Source: Antilocapra americana
Taxonomy: Eukaryota > Chordata > Mammalia > Artiodactyla > Antilocapridae
NCBI GenBank assembly: GCA_007570785.1
Contig: ML664159.1
Span: forward strand, 3,699,951-3,763,950
Length of the DNA stretch: 64,000 bases
Reading direction: 5' to 3'
Within the stretch, counting starts at the first letter, position 1. Each line of letters starts with the position of its first letter. Shown here one piece after another: positions 43,406-55,713 of this stretch. The notes below the pieces were generated by a model that saw only the letters and a list, made by a program, of their open reading frames with translations, was not told where the DNA came from and ran no database searches. Both the position numbers and the translations under genes were made by a program.

Positions 43406-45182
43406 AAACAAAAAAGAACTTCACTGTGGAGCAGATAACTCATTCAAAGTGAAACACAGTGATTGCATAGTTCATTTACGCCCACAGATGAGTCGGAGTC
43501 AAGGTGTTCTGGGCCAAGACCCGAGGAGCTATTCTTGGACCATAGACACTTCTCATCCTAGCATTGCTCTGCTTCTTCATTAATTTCAAACCTTTCAACC
43601 ACAAAAAGCACTGCAAAATTACTTTGTACCCTTAAAAATAAATAGTAATAAAATTTTCAGGGACGGAAAATAAGTGTTCTCCATTCTATTGAATAGACAG
43701 AATAGCAGGTATGCCTGAAGTTTCCTAGGGCCTAAGATTTCTCTTGTAAAGCTCAAGGGAGACACACACACACAAACAGCTTTACTGTCTTAATCCACTG
43801 GAAAACAAAGTGTGCCATCATTGGCATGTCATGATGTTGAAATCCCTGAAATGCATTTCTCTCTAGTAGCAAAAGTTTGCCTCTCTAAGTTCATAGTGCA
43901 AATTTACATTCCTGGTGGAGGAGAGCTCTCTGAAGCTAGGATCTGTTTGCATTCCTTCATTTATTTATTTACCCTAAACAATTAAATACCAGAAAATTTA
44001 TCACATATTCCCTCACCTCACCCAAATATGGATCAGACTTTCCACATCTCTGTAGACCCTCTGTAGCCCTGTCACTGAATCCTTCAAACAACAGTTTGAA
44101 AAATATTTGCTGATTAGAATACCTTTTAAGACTCTAGTCAGAGAACAATTCTGATCCTGGTTTCCCTATTAGAAATAATAGCAAATTATTAACAATTATC
44201 TCATAAAAGCTTTAGAAGAAATCACCTAATCTCCACTCTAGAGAAACTGAATGATTCAAAATTTGAGTCATACAAGCATCTTCAGCTTGGAAAGAATCCT
44301 TGGCATCTATGCCAAAATAGAAACCAACCCTCACCTCTTTTACAGAATCTCTCTTAATTAGTACATTAAGACTTCTGTCCCAGTAAATTCTACTCTTGGG
44401 TACTCATGCTTAGCTGGGTTTCAAAATCCCAAATCTGACCTGCCTACTGTACCTCCTATTCCAATAAGATTAAAGTTTGGGACAAGCAGGATTAAAACTT
44501 GTGAAATATGGCCTTTACCAGCACTGATCCTTGAAAGAACAAAAGGTTTTCTTAGTCCTGCCTGAGAGTGAATTGGGACTAAGTGAGATGTCCTAACCAG
44601 TATGAGTGAAAGGAGAGTGTACCTCAGGGAATGGGTACCCAACTCATGTGTTGAATTGTCAGGATCAAAATAAATCCACATTATGATACAGTGACTCTTA
44701 GAAAGACTGTGATCAGCTTACTTGCATGTGGAGTAATTTGATCCTTCAGATATCCCTCCACCATCCATCCCTCCACTATCCATCCCTGGATGAAGACACT
44801 TTCTAACAGACTTCTCAGAGCCTCCAATACTATTCCTTGTGGGCACCATCTACTCAGACTTTCCAATGCTATGGCAGCTGTGTGGCCATCTATTAGTCTG
44901 CTGTTACTCTCTCTCCCTTCCTGCCCACTGAGGATACCCACAACAATCTGAGGCATTCCTGGCTTGTAACATGGGAAATCTGATGACTCCCTTCGTGATC
45001 TGACCAATGATTACCATTCTTGTCACAGCACCTGATGCAGGACTTCCCCTCGGCACATCAGGTGGACTAAAGACTCTCTTGGGACCTGCAGTGATTACCA
45101 AGGTTGCTAACTGCCAGGTGAAAGCATGAAGTTATCAGGATGCAAGAGGTGCTTCCTCCATCTTCAAAGAATGAAAACATTT
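43406..45182. other. No gene seen; unassigned block 44.4-45.1 kb
   Basis: The stretch 44420-45130 is GC-richer than its surroundings and carries minus-strand frames of 86 and 108 codons without known domains. It may be an old LTR or internal retroelement fragment that I cannot name. A ccatccatccctcc-type short tandem lies at 44759-44790. Confidence 0.45.
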
Positions 45183-46222
45183 AAGAAATTATGGGAGAGA
45201 ACAAGATGGCAGAGGAGTGGGTGGACCTGGAGTAGATCTCTCTCCATGGATACATCAGGAATACACCTTCAGACACAGAAATGCATACAGAACACCAGCT
45301 GAGAGCAGACAGGAGTACCTGAACAGTGAGAAAAAAATAAATAGAACCATGCAAAACTCAGTAAAACAAAGGAACTAGAGGGAAAAACAGGAGTGTTAGT
45401 GGGACTGGACCTGACCTTGGTGGGCAGGGAACTGAAGCAGAGGCCTGATCCCCACATCGAGGCAATTGTCTGAGTCAGAGGAGAAACATTTAAGGCTGAG
45501 GGAAACAGCTGATCTGTGGCAGCCTAAATGGAATGAGAATCAGACAGTCCTTGCCACAGCCGTACATACCCTGGACAGGAATGCTGGTCCCCTGGAAGAA
45601 GCAGCAGCTGGGAGCTGGAGTTTAGGGGTTGTGGAGTAATCCCAGGGTTAGGGCTGCTGTTGACTGTGGAGAGATGGTGTGAGGGAGGAGATTGTGGTAG
45701 GAAATGCTGGTGGAGAAAAGATAGGCAGCCATGGAAGCAAGGTGATACTGCTGAGTCATGCATGGGGGTGGAGCCATCACCGTAGCCTCTCTCTCCCCAC
45801 AGGCCAGCAAGGACAGCTGAACAATAGAGAGGCTAGTCCATCAAATGCCTGAAGCACTGAACTACAGAAGAGGACCCCACCCAGAGTGCTCCTTTAAGTG
45901 ACTGATGCACTGAACTACAGAGTAAGAACCCAGCTGGGGGCCCCTCTATATTCCTGACACAATGAACAGAGAAGGACCCCAGGCAAGGGAGCCCTCTAAG
46001 TGCCTGGATGGGCAGAGCTGGGGAGAAAGACTGGTCAAAGAGGCCATCTGATCACCAGCTACAAGAAGCTCAAAAAAAGACTCTGAGAGGGCCATAATTC
46101 CTGCCAGTTTGGGTGTCCCTGCACACTTGGTGCCTCCAGGGTCCCTGTTGGCCAAGCAACTGCACCACCTTCACTCTCAACTCTCACTGGGGCAGAGGCA
46201 AGAAAAGTCTTGCATCTATGCG

Positions 46223-46361
46223 CACAGGGTCCCCTCAGTTGTGCGCGACTCTATGTGACCCTGCAGACTGTGACCTGCCAGGCTTCTCTGTCAGGGAGAG
46301 GGGCTCTCCAGGCAAGAATACTGGAGTGGATTGGCCAATACTAGTTTCCATACCCTTCTAG
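46223..46361 (-). mobile_element. Bov-A-like segment in the L1 5' UTR
   Basis: gcgcgactctatgtgacc, gactgtgacctgccaggc and ctccaggcaagaatactgg are clear Bov-A core blocks in antisense, although the edges are blurred and contain extra bases (ggattggccaatactag). It may have been carried by the L1 family rather than inserted in this copy. Confidence 0.8.
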
Positions 46362-47030
46362 AGCACTATATTTACTGCTGCCCCAGCTGCCAACTCCCCT
46401 TTGTACCGGGTGCTGCCAGAACCCCTGCGACCCAAGCAGCTGCACCACCTCCACACCTGGCCCTCACAGGGGCAAACCCAAGTCCTCCAGGAAGGCCTCA
46501 GGAGCAAACCCAAGTGGACGGCCCACATGTAGAGCTGGAAATAAAACCACAGTTGAAACCCAGGGGCAGTATGGCTAAGGAAGAAGACCCAAACCTTTCC
46601 ACCAGCTGTAAAATCTACAGATTAAATCCACATGATCAACTAGGCAGATCTGTGTCTATGAAATGTATAAAAGGTCATTGAGAGTTCCCCAAAAAGAAAG
46701 CATACTAGTTCTGATAGCTGTGGACATTGGGGACAAGAACACACAGGAGTAGGACCATATTAGAATCTGAGCTGCCCCCACAGCAGGTCCAGGGATCAAC
46801 ACAGTGTAGAAGGACATCCTAGGGAGGGGAGGTGGACTGTGACTCCCAGCGAGGGAAAGGACCCTGACAGCAGTGACTCAAAAAAAAAAAAAAAAAAATT
46901 TTATAAATGTTTTTGTTTTTTCTGACTTGTTCTGTAAAATTTTTTATATTTTTTCCCTTTTTTTAAATCCCCTCTATTGTAGTTGTCAATTTCATTGACA
47001 CTAGAAATCCAATTAAGCATTTTTTTTCCT

Positions 47031-47484
47031 CAGTCACAATTTTTTATTGTTGTTATAAACATTTGCCTCTGTGCTGGACTATTGTGGTTCTGTGGAGTTT
47101 TCCTTTTTTTTTTTTTTTTTTTCTTTTCTCTTTTAAAAATTTTTTAAACCTATTATTACTTTTTCTACATTTATTTCTTCATTTGCTTTTCCTACTGTTC
47201 TTTTCTCCTTGCAGTTAATCTTTAACACTACAAATCTTCTTTACCTACCTCTATTTAACTTTGCATATCTATTCTTTACTTCTTTTCATTCTCTCCTTTC
47301 CTCTCAACATATTTGTTAGTCTTATTTTCATTGCTTTATTCCCCAGTTGGCACCTTGCTTTAGTTTTGTTTTCCAATTTGTGCTTTAGTTAGTTTTGTTC
47401 TGGAATATATAATTTTTGGTTTCCTTTGTTTGCCAGGTCAGATCTACTGTAATTTGGACTTTTTTGATTTTGCTTATGGTATAT
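47031..47484 (+). repeat. L1 5' UTR tandem unit, copy 1
   Basis: Shares the ordered blocks gttgttataaac, ctgtggagttttcc, ccttgcagttaatcttt, catatctattctt, ctctcaacatatttgttagt, gctttagttagttttgttc and ttgcttatgg with the stretch at 48156-48665. The BovB sits at its right end. Confidence 0.88.
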
Positions 47485-48139
47485 ATCAGTTCAGTTCAGT
47501 TCAGTCACTCAGTCGTGTCTGACTCTTTTTGACCCCATGAATTGCAGCACACGAGGCCTCCCTGTCCGTCACCAACTCCGGGAGTCCACCCAAACCCATG
47601 TCTATTGAGTTGGTGATGCCATCTAGCTATCTCATCTTCTGTCATCCCCTTCTCCTCCTGCCTTCAATCTTTCCCAGCATCAGGGTCTTTTCAAATGAGT
47701 CAGCTCTTTGCATGAGGTGGCCAAAGTATTGGAGTTTCAGCTTCAACATCAATCCTTCCAATGAACACCCAGGACTGATCTCCTTTAGGATGGACTGGTT
47801 GGATCTCCTTGCAGTTCAACGGACTCTCAAGAGTCTTCTCCAACACCACAGTTCAAAAGCATCAATTCTTCAGCGCTCAGCTTTCTTTATAGTCCAACTC
47901 TCAAATCCATACATGACTGCTGGAAAAACCATAGCCTTGACTAGACAGACCTTTGTTGAAAAAGTAATATCTCTGCTTTTTAATATGCTGTCTAGGTTGG
48001 TCATAACTTTCCTTCCAAGGAGTAAGCATCTTTTAATTTCATTGCTGCAATCACCATCTGCAGTGATTTTGGAGCCCAGAAAAATAAAGTCAGCCACTGG
48101 TTTCCCATCTATCTGCCATGAAGTGATGGGAACAGATGC
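47485..48139 (-). mobile_element. BovB fragment inserted in the L1 5' UTR
   Basis: Antisense BovB from the ttcag-repeat 3' end to the codons just after the YADD region (atgggaacagatgc). L1 bases ggtatat flank it at 47478-47484 and 48140-48146. Minus-strand peptide LGSKITADGDCSNEIKRCLL is readable, but no domain is complete. Confidence 0.94.
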
Positions 48140-48146
48140 GGTATAT

Positions 48147-48665
48147 GTGTATATTCAGTCATACATTTTTGTTGTTGTTATAAACCTCTGCCTCTATGTT
48201 GGGTTTTTGCAGTTCTGTGGAGTTTTCCTTTTTCCCTCTTTTTTTCTTTCTTATTCCATTTTCTTCTTTTCTCTTTTTTATAATTTTAAATTTTAATTTT
48301 TTAAACCTATTATATTTCTTCTACATTTATTATTTTGTTTGCCTTTCCTACTGTTTTTTTCCCCTTGCAGTTAATCTTTAAGGTATATAAATCTTCAACC
48401 AACTCTAATTAACTTCGCATATCTATTCTTTCCTTTCTCTCTTTCCTTTTCCTCTCAACATATTTGTTAGTCTTGTGTTCATTGCTTTATTCCTCACTTG
48501 GCATGTTGCTTTAGTTTTATTTTCCAGTTTGGGCTTTAGTTAGTTTTGTTCTTAACTGGTAAATATAATTTTTTATTTCCTTTGTTCACCAGCTCAATCT
48601 ACTGTACTTTATTTGTTGGGCTGTTTTGACTTTGCTCATGGGTGTATAAGTGTATGTGTATATTC
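48147..48665 (+). repeat. L1 5' UTR tandem unit, copy 2
   Basis: Starts with the remainder of copy 1 (gtgtatattcagtc), then repeats the copy 1 blocks from gttgttgttataaacc to tttgctcatggg. It ends with gtgtatgtgtatattcc, the same wording that follows the BovB at 48147, which confirms a direct duplication of about 0.47 kb. Confidence 0.88.
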
Positions 48666-48966
48666 CATTATGTTAATTATTATTTGACTAATTTTGTAAC
48701 TGCCATTTGTCTAGGGTTCATCTTTGGTTTCTCATTCTCAGATATTTGCTTTAATCTCACTTGATGTCATAACAAACCACTTGTGGAATCTCTGTTCCTG
48801 ACCAGACATCAAGCCCTGAGCCTTTGGAGTGGGAGCACTGACTCCAAGACCCTAGACTACCAGGGAACTTAACCTAGGGAGTATCAAATAGTGAGACCTC
48901 ATACAAAGGAAACCAGTTGAATACAAGACTCAGCATCACCCAAACACCAGTAGCAGCCTGTGCAGG

Positions 48967-50132
48967 ATGCCTCATCTAAACAACAAACAAAACAAAGATA
49001 CAAGCCCAGTCATCAGCAGACAGGAGTACCACCTCACTCAGCCTTGCCCATCAGAGGAAAACAAACAGAAACAAAAACTCAGCACAAATATAACCCTATA
49101 CAAAGCTTACACAAGCCACTGGACCAAACTTAAGAGGGCAGAAACGAAAAGGAAGAAAGAATTCAACCTTCTTCAAAGAAAGAATTCAACTTTCCTTGAA
49201 GCCTGGGAAAAGGAGACCTCAAACACAATAAGTCAAAAAAACATGTATTAATAATAATGAAAAGGCAGAGAAATACTACACAAATGAAGGAACAAACTAG
49301 AAATACAGAAGTTCAAATAAATGAAGAGGAATTAGGCAAACTACCTGAAAAAAAATTCAGAATAATGATAATAAAGATAATAAAAAATCTTGAAAACAAA
49401 ATGGAGAAAATGCAAGAATCAACTAACAAAGACCTAGAAGAATTAAAGAATAAACATACAGAGACAAACAACACAATTACTAACATTAAAAATACTCTAG
49501 AAGAAATCAATAGTAGAATATGTGAAGCAGAAAAATGAATCAATGAGTTGGAAGATAAAACGGCAGAAAACTTCTGAAAAGCAGAATAAAGAAAAAGAAT
49601 GAAAAGAACTGAGGATAGTTTCAGAGACCTCTGGGACCATATCAAACGCACCAACATTCAAGTTATAAGGGTCCCAGAAGAAGAAGAGAAAATGAAAGGA
49701 TATGAGAAAAATTTTGAAGAGATTATAGTCGAAAATCTCCCCAACATGGAAAAGGAAAGTGTCAATCAAGTCCAAGAGGCATAAAGAGTCTTATACAGGA
49801 AAAACCCAAAGATAAACATGCCAAGACACATACTAATCAAACTAACAAAGACTAAACACAAAGAAAGAATATTAAAAGCAACAAGTAACATACAAGGGAA
49901 ACCCCATATACTTAACAGCAGCTCTTTAAGCAGAAATTCTGCAGGACAGAAGGGAATGGCAGGATTATTTAATGTACTGAGAGGGAAAAATCTCCAACCA
50001 AGATTACTGTACTTGGCAAGGATCTCATTTAAAACTGATGGAGAAATAAAAAGCTTTTCAGACAAGCAAAAGTTAAGAGAATTCAGTACCACCAAACCAG
50101 CTTTACAACAAATGTTAAAGGGATTTATATAG
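48967..50132 (+). pseudogene. L1 ORF1, disrupted
   Basis: ORF1p is the RNA-binding chaperone that coats L1 RNA in the cytoplasm. The start at 48967 opens a Lys/Glu-rich N-terminus. A frameshift near 49200-49257 moves the frame, which then encodes a coiled coil (about 49300-49535, heptads in KKFRIMIIKIIKNLENKME). Stops at 49536, two more before 49599, and one at 49782 break it. The RRM part (RDLWDHIKRTNIQVIRVPEE) and C-terminal domain (MPRHILIKLTKTKHKERIL, KTDGEIKSFSDKQKLREF) are recognisable in order, ending at a tag at 50130-50132. Order and length match a normal ORF1. It is dead. Confidence 0.93.
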
Positions 50133-50190
50133 TCAAGACATACAAGAGAAGAAGAAAGATTTACCAAATCAACCCCAAACAATTAAGAAA

Positions 50191-53100
50191 ATGGCAATAG
50201 GAACATATATATTAACAATTTCTTTAAATGTAAATGGATTAAATGAACCAACCAAAAGACAGAGACTGGCTGAATGGATACAGAAACAAAACCCATATCT
50301 ATGCTATCTGCAAGAAACCTACTTCAGACGTCAAGACACATATAGACTGAGAGGATGGAAAAATATATTCCATGCAAATGGGAAGCAAAAGAAAGCTGGA
50401 GTAGCAATCCTCATATCAGACAAAATAGATCTCAAAATAAAGAGGATATCAAGAGATAAGGAAGGAAACTACATAATGATCAAGGGATCAATCTGAGAGG
50501 AAGACATAACAATTGAAAACATGTATGCACCCAACATAGGAGCACCTCAATACATAAGACAAACACTAACAGACATAAAAGGAGAAATTGAAAGGAATTC
50601 AATAATAGTAGAAGACTTTAACACCCCACTCACACCAATGGTCAGATCATCAAAACAGGAAGTTAATAAGGAAACACAAGTCTTAAATGATATATCAGAT
50701 GAGATGGATCTCATTGATATCTTCAGGACATTCCATCCAAATGCAGAAGAATACAGTTTCTTCTCAAATGCACATGGAATATTCTCCAGGATAGACCACA
50801 TCTTGGGTCACAAATCAAACCTCAGTAAATTTAAGAAAATTAAAATTTTATCATGCATCTTCTCTGACCACTGTGCTATGAGATTAGATATAAATTACAA
50901 GAAAAAATTGTAAGAAGTGCAAACACTTGGAGATTAAACAACATGTTTCTAAATAACTAACAGGCTACTGAAGAAATCAAAAGGGAAATCAAAAAATTTC
51001 TAGAAACAAATGACAATGAAAACACAACAACTCAGTAACTATGGGATGCAGCAAAAGCTGTTCTAAGAGGGAAATTTATAGCAATACAATCCTACCTCAA
51101 GAAACAAGAAAAACATTGAATAGACAGCCCGACTTTACACCTAAAACAACTGGAAAAAGAAGCAGAACAACGACAACAACAAAAAACAAAGTTAGTAGAA
51201 GGAAAGAAATCATAAAGATCTGAGAAGAATTAAATGAAAAAGAAATGAAAGAAACAATAGTAAAGATTGATAAAACTGAAAGCTGTTTCTTTTGAGAAGA
51301 TAAACAAAATTAACAAACCTTTAGCCAGACTTATCAAAAAAAAAGAGACAGAGAGAGAGAGAGAGAAGTATCAAATCAGCAAAATTAGAAATGAAACAGG
51401 AGAGGTTAGAACAGACAATGCAGAAATACAAAGGATTATCAGAAACTATTATGAACAACTATATGGCAATAAAATGGATAACCTGGAAGAAATGGACAGA
51501 TTCTTAGAAAAGTTCAATCTTCTAAGATTGAACTAGAAAGAAATAGAAATTATGAACAACCCAATTACAAGAACTTAAATTGAAGCTGTGATTAAATCTC
51601 CCAAAAAACAAAGACCCAGGACCAGATGGCTTCACAGGAGAATTCTATCAAATATTTAGAGAAGAGCTAATACCTATCCTTCTATAACACCTTCAAAAAA
51701 CTTCAGAGGAAGGAACACTTCCAAACTCATTCTACAAGGCCACCATCACCCTGATATCAAAAACAGCACAAAAAAGTAAACTACAGGCCAATCTCACTGA
51801 TGAATATAGATGCAAAAATCCTCAACAAAAGTTTAGCAAACAGAATTCAGCAACACATCAAAAAGCTCATACACTATGATCAAGCTGGCTTTATTCCAAG
51901 GATGCAAGGATTCTTCAATACATGCAAATCAATCAATATGACACACTGTATTAACAGATTGAAAGATAAAACACATATGATAACCTCAATAGATGCAGAA
52001 AAAGCCTTTGATAAAATTTAGCACCCATTTATGACTAAAACTCTTCAAAAAATGGTCATAGAAGGAACCTATCTCAACATAGTAAAGGCCATATAAGATA
52101 AGCCTACAGCAAACATTATTCTCAATGGTGAAAACCTGAAAGCATTCCCCTTAAGATCAGGAACAAGACAAGGGTGTCCACTCTCACCATTATTATTCAA
52201 CATAATTCTAGAAGTCCTAGCTACAGCAATCAGAGATGAAAAATAAATAAAAGGAATCCAGATCAGAAAAGAAGTAAAGCTCTCACTGTTTGCAGATGAC
52301 ATACTATACGTAGAAAAACCCTAAAGATACTATCAGAAAGTTACTAGAGCTAATCAGTGAATTTAGCAAAGTTGCAGGATACAAAATCAATACACAGAAA
52401 TCACTTGCATTTCTATATACTAACAATGAAAAACCAGAAAGAGAAATCATGGAATCAATCCCATTCACCATTGCAACAAAAAAAATTAAATATCTTGGAA
52501 TAAACTTACTTAAGGAGAAAAAAGAACTGTACACATTATAAGATGCTAATGAAAGAAATCAAAGATGACATAAACAGATGGAGAGATATTTCATGAGTAG
52601 GAAGAATCAATATTGTGAAAATGACTATACTACCAAATGCAATTTACAGATTCAATGTGATCCCTATCAAATTGCCATTGGCATTTTTCACTGAACTAGA
52701 ACAATAATTTCACAGTTCATATGAGAACAGAAAAGACCCCAAATAGCCAAAGCAGTCTTGAGAAAGAAGAATGGAGTTGGAGGAATCAACCGCCTGACTT
52801 CAGACTATACCACAAAGCTACAGTCATGAAGACAGTATGGTACTGGCACAAAAACAGAAATATAGACCCATGGAACAAGATAGAAAGTCCAAAAATAAAT
52901 CCATGCACCTATGGGTATCCTATTTTTGACAAAGGAGGCAAGAATATACAATGCGGCAAAGACTGCATCTTCAATAAATGGTACTGGGAAAACTGGACAG
53001 CTACATGTAAAAGAATAAAATTAGAACACTTCCTAACACCATACACAAAGATAAACTCAAAATGGATTAAAGACCTAAATGTAAGACCAGAAACTATAAA

Positions 53101-53978
53101 ACTCTTAGAGGAAAACATAGGCAGAACACTCGATGACATAAATCAAAGTAAGATCCTCTATGACCCGCCTCCTAGAATAATGGAAATAAAAACAAATAAG
53201 TGGGATGTGATTAAACTTAAAAGTTTTGCACAGCAAAGGAAACTATAAGCGAGGTGAAATGGTAACCCTCAAAATGGGAGAAAATAGCACTTGAAACAAC
53301 TGACAAAGGATTAATTTCCAAAATATACAAGCAGCTCATAAAACTCAGTACCAGAAAAACAAGCAACCCAATCAAAAAGTGGGTTAAACATCTAAACAGA
53401 CGTTTCTCCAGAAAAGACATACAGATGATAGCATGAAAAGATGCTCAACATCGCTCATTATTAGAGAAATGTAAATCAAAACTGCAATGAGATATCACCT
53501 CACACAGGTCAGAATGGCCATCATTTAAGTCTTTAAACAATAAATGCTGGAAAGGGTGTGGAGACAAGGGAAAGCTCTTGCACTGTTGGTGGGAATGTAA
53601 ATTGATACAGCCTCTATGGAAGACAGTATGGAGATTCCTTTAAAAACTAGGTATAAAATCACCATAGGACCCAGTAATCCCACTCCTAGGCATATACTCT
53701 GAGGAAACCAAAATTGCAAAAGACATATGTATCTCAGTGTTCACTGTAGCACTATTTACAATAGCTAGAACATGGAAGCAACCTAGATGTCCATCAACAG
53801 ATGAATGGATAAAGAAGTTGAGGTATATATACACAATGGAATATACTCAGCCATAAAAAGGAGTGCATTTGAGTCAGTTCTAATGAGGTGGGTAAACCTA
53901 GAACCTATTATACAGAGTGAAGTAAGTCAGGAAGAGAAAGACAAATATTGTATTCTAATGCATATATATGGAATCTAG
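50191..53978 (+). pseudogene. L1 ORF2, endonuclease-reverse transcriptase, disrupted
   Basis: ORF2p nicks target DNA and copies L1 RNA into it. The endonuclease (50191-50910) keeps its key positions: Asn in LNVNGLN, Glu in QETYF, Asp and Asn in DFNTPL, Asp in RIDHILG and Asp-His in FSDHCAM. A stop at 50494-50496 interrupts it and another at 50911 ends it. The linker (51041-51536) has frameshifts. The reverse transcriptase retains SIDAEKAFD (motif A, about 51990-52015) and LFADD (motif C, 52286-52300), but a stop lies at 52019. The C-terminal part has 175 open codons at 52721-53248, then the cysteine region near 53530-53600. At least three frame changes make it inactive. Confidence 0.94.
51347..51366. 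repeat. (GA)n run within ORF2
   Basis: About ten GA units inserted in the Lys/Arg-rich linker ([13 protein letters not shown]), an expansion within a purine-rich coding stretch. Confidence 0.85.
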
Positions 53979-54355
53979 AAAAATGGTACTGAAGAATTTA
54001 TTTACAGGGCAACAGTGGAGAAACAGACATAGAGAATAGACTTATGGACATGGGGAGAGGGGAGGAGAAGGTGAAATGTATGGAAAGAGTAACATGGAAA
54101 CTCACATTACCATAAGTAAAAGAGATAGCCAATGGGAATTTTCTGTATGTCTCAGGAAACTCAAACAGGTGCTCTGAATCAACCTAGAGGGGTGGGATGG
54201 GGATGGAGATGGGAGGCAGGTTCAAAAGGGAGGGGATATATGCATACTTATGACTGATTCATGTTGAGGTTTGACAGAAAACAACAAATTTCTGTAAAGC
54301 AATTATCCTTCAATAAAAATTAAATAAATTTAAAATTAAAAAAAAAAAGAAATTA

Positions 54356-55713
54356 CTTTACTATCTGATGGAATACAGCAAACAAAGAATGGGATTGCCA
54401 TTTAATATATGTGAAGTTGCTAACCCTGTGACCTGGCTGGTCTTCTATGACAGCCGAAGTCTGAGTTATGGCTGTGCCTCCCCAATTTCTACTAACCCAA
54501 CTAAGCCATAGTCTTTAACACCAGGCATCGGATTAGATTCTGGGGACGCGGAAGAAGCTAAGCCTTGGTGTTACTACTAAGGAGCTCACAGACTGGGAAT
54601 GAAACTGGGGACCAGCAAAAGTCTTGTTACAACACAGCATGATAGAGGAATGTCTGAATCGTAGCAGGCCATCAAGCTCTTTGTGATATCCGTTTGCATG
54701 GTACCTGCCACACAACCTTCACTTGGCTAAGGCCTCCTGAGCCCTCAGCTCTCATCTTGACAGTAGTTTCCTCTAGAATTCCTTCCCTGATTGACAAGAT
54801 ACTTTTGAGAGACATGGACTGGATCATCTTGTCCATCATTGCCCTTCACCCTGGGGCCCAGCCCAGTGCCTGACACTTAGTCATTATCTGTTGAAGGAAT
54901 TAATGAGCGAAAAGACTCATTAATTGAAGAGGTAGACTTTGAACTAAGGCCTTGAAAATGAGGTAGAATCTGCCGAAAGGAAGACAAAGTAGGAGTAAGA
55001 AGGAGTACACATGTCCAAGGTATCCAAGGTCTGGTGACTTATCACCAAGGCAGGTTCATGTGCAAATGCCCCCAGGGATGGGCAGGGAGGAAGTGATAGG
55101 AGATCAGACAGACATTTATGTTGGAATCAGCATATAAAAAGCCTTCTATGCCGGGACCTTATCCTGGAGGCCACAGGAAACTCGCTGATTTCTATAAATA
55201 AAACATAACCAAGTTAGACTTTTATTTTTCCAAATGATAACCAACAGCAGTAAACTGAATTGAAGGCTGCCTGGACTCAGGCCAAACACCCTCAACACAA
55301 TCCCCTGCTTCAAACACAACCCTTGCTCTTTATTTAATACCCCCAAATGAATATTTTACATTTTCTGGCAAATTTTCTACTATTTTACAGTATAATGAGT
55401 TTTCATGTCATAACCTCTCTCTGAGATCCTGTAATGCATTGCTCTGTCTATATTCTTTCCATCTCACAGAAAAAAAGATTCTAACCAAGGCATGTGACTG
55501 GGTGCAGTCTTTCTGGTTGGTGGGGGTTTTCTCTTATCTTTCCTGTGACAAAACCTTGTGAAGTTTCCATCATATCAATCTGTGCAGTGGAGTGGAGGCA
55601 GGCATGTTTCCACAGCCCTGAGTACAGCTATCTGGCCAAACCTGGATGCCTGTGTACGGCAAAGCCAGGCCAGTATGTTTCCCACAGAACTGAAGACAGC
55701 TCTGCCACAGAAG
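54356..55713. other. No gene seen; L2 relic and unassigned old repeat
   Basis: 54735-54915 follows the sense L2 3' order (gaattccttccctgattgac, gcccagtgcctgacacttag, gttgaaggaattaatgagc). 54930-55190 resembles another ancient interspersed repeat (aaggccttgaaaatgaggtag, ccttatcctggaggccacagg) that I cannot name. Confidence 0.55.

Larger units (their letters stand above)
45192..48966 (+). promoter_or_regulatory. L1 5' UTR with internal promoter region
   Basis: The first kilobase is GC-richer (gaacaagatggcagaggag onward). It is followed at 46223-46361 by a Bov-A-like segment, at about 46880-47125 by poly-A and poly-T tracts, and then by a T-rich stretch present twice (47031-47484 and 48147-48665). 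In L1s the 5' UTR holds the internal RNA polymerase II promoter. I infer that role here from position only. Confidence 0.75.
45192..54346 (+). mobile_element. Full-length, inactive bovine-type L1 LINE
   Basis: A complete L1 unit: 5' end gagagaacaagatggcagagg, long 5' UTR, ORF1, ORF2, 3' UTR and poly-A. A 9-bp duplication, aagaaatta, flanks it at 45183-45191 and 54347-54355. The left site reads ttaagaaatta, fitting L1 endonuclease preference. It spans about 9.16 kb, or about 8.5 kb without the BovB inserted in the 5' UTR. Both ORFs contain stops and frameshifts, so it is immobile. It is the reference here for mapping the other L1 fragments. Confidence 0.95.

Noticed and set aside
47598..48296. 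A 232-codon plus-strand ORF, the longest in the window
   Set aside because: It runs antisense through BovB (47485-48139) and then into T-rich L1 5' UTR. The hydrophobic tail reflects poly-T, and the frame has no coding ancestry.
49766..50182. A 138-codon minus-strand ORF
   Set aside because: Exact antisense of the L1 ORF1 C-terminal region.
52721..53248. A 175-codon plus-strand ORF as a possible gene
   Set aside because: It is the C-terminal part of L1 ORF2 inside the full-length element.
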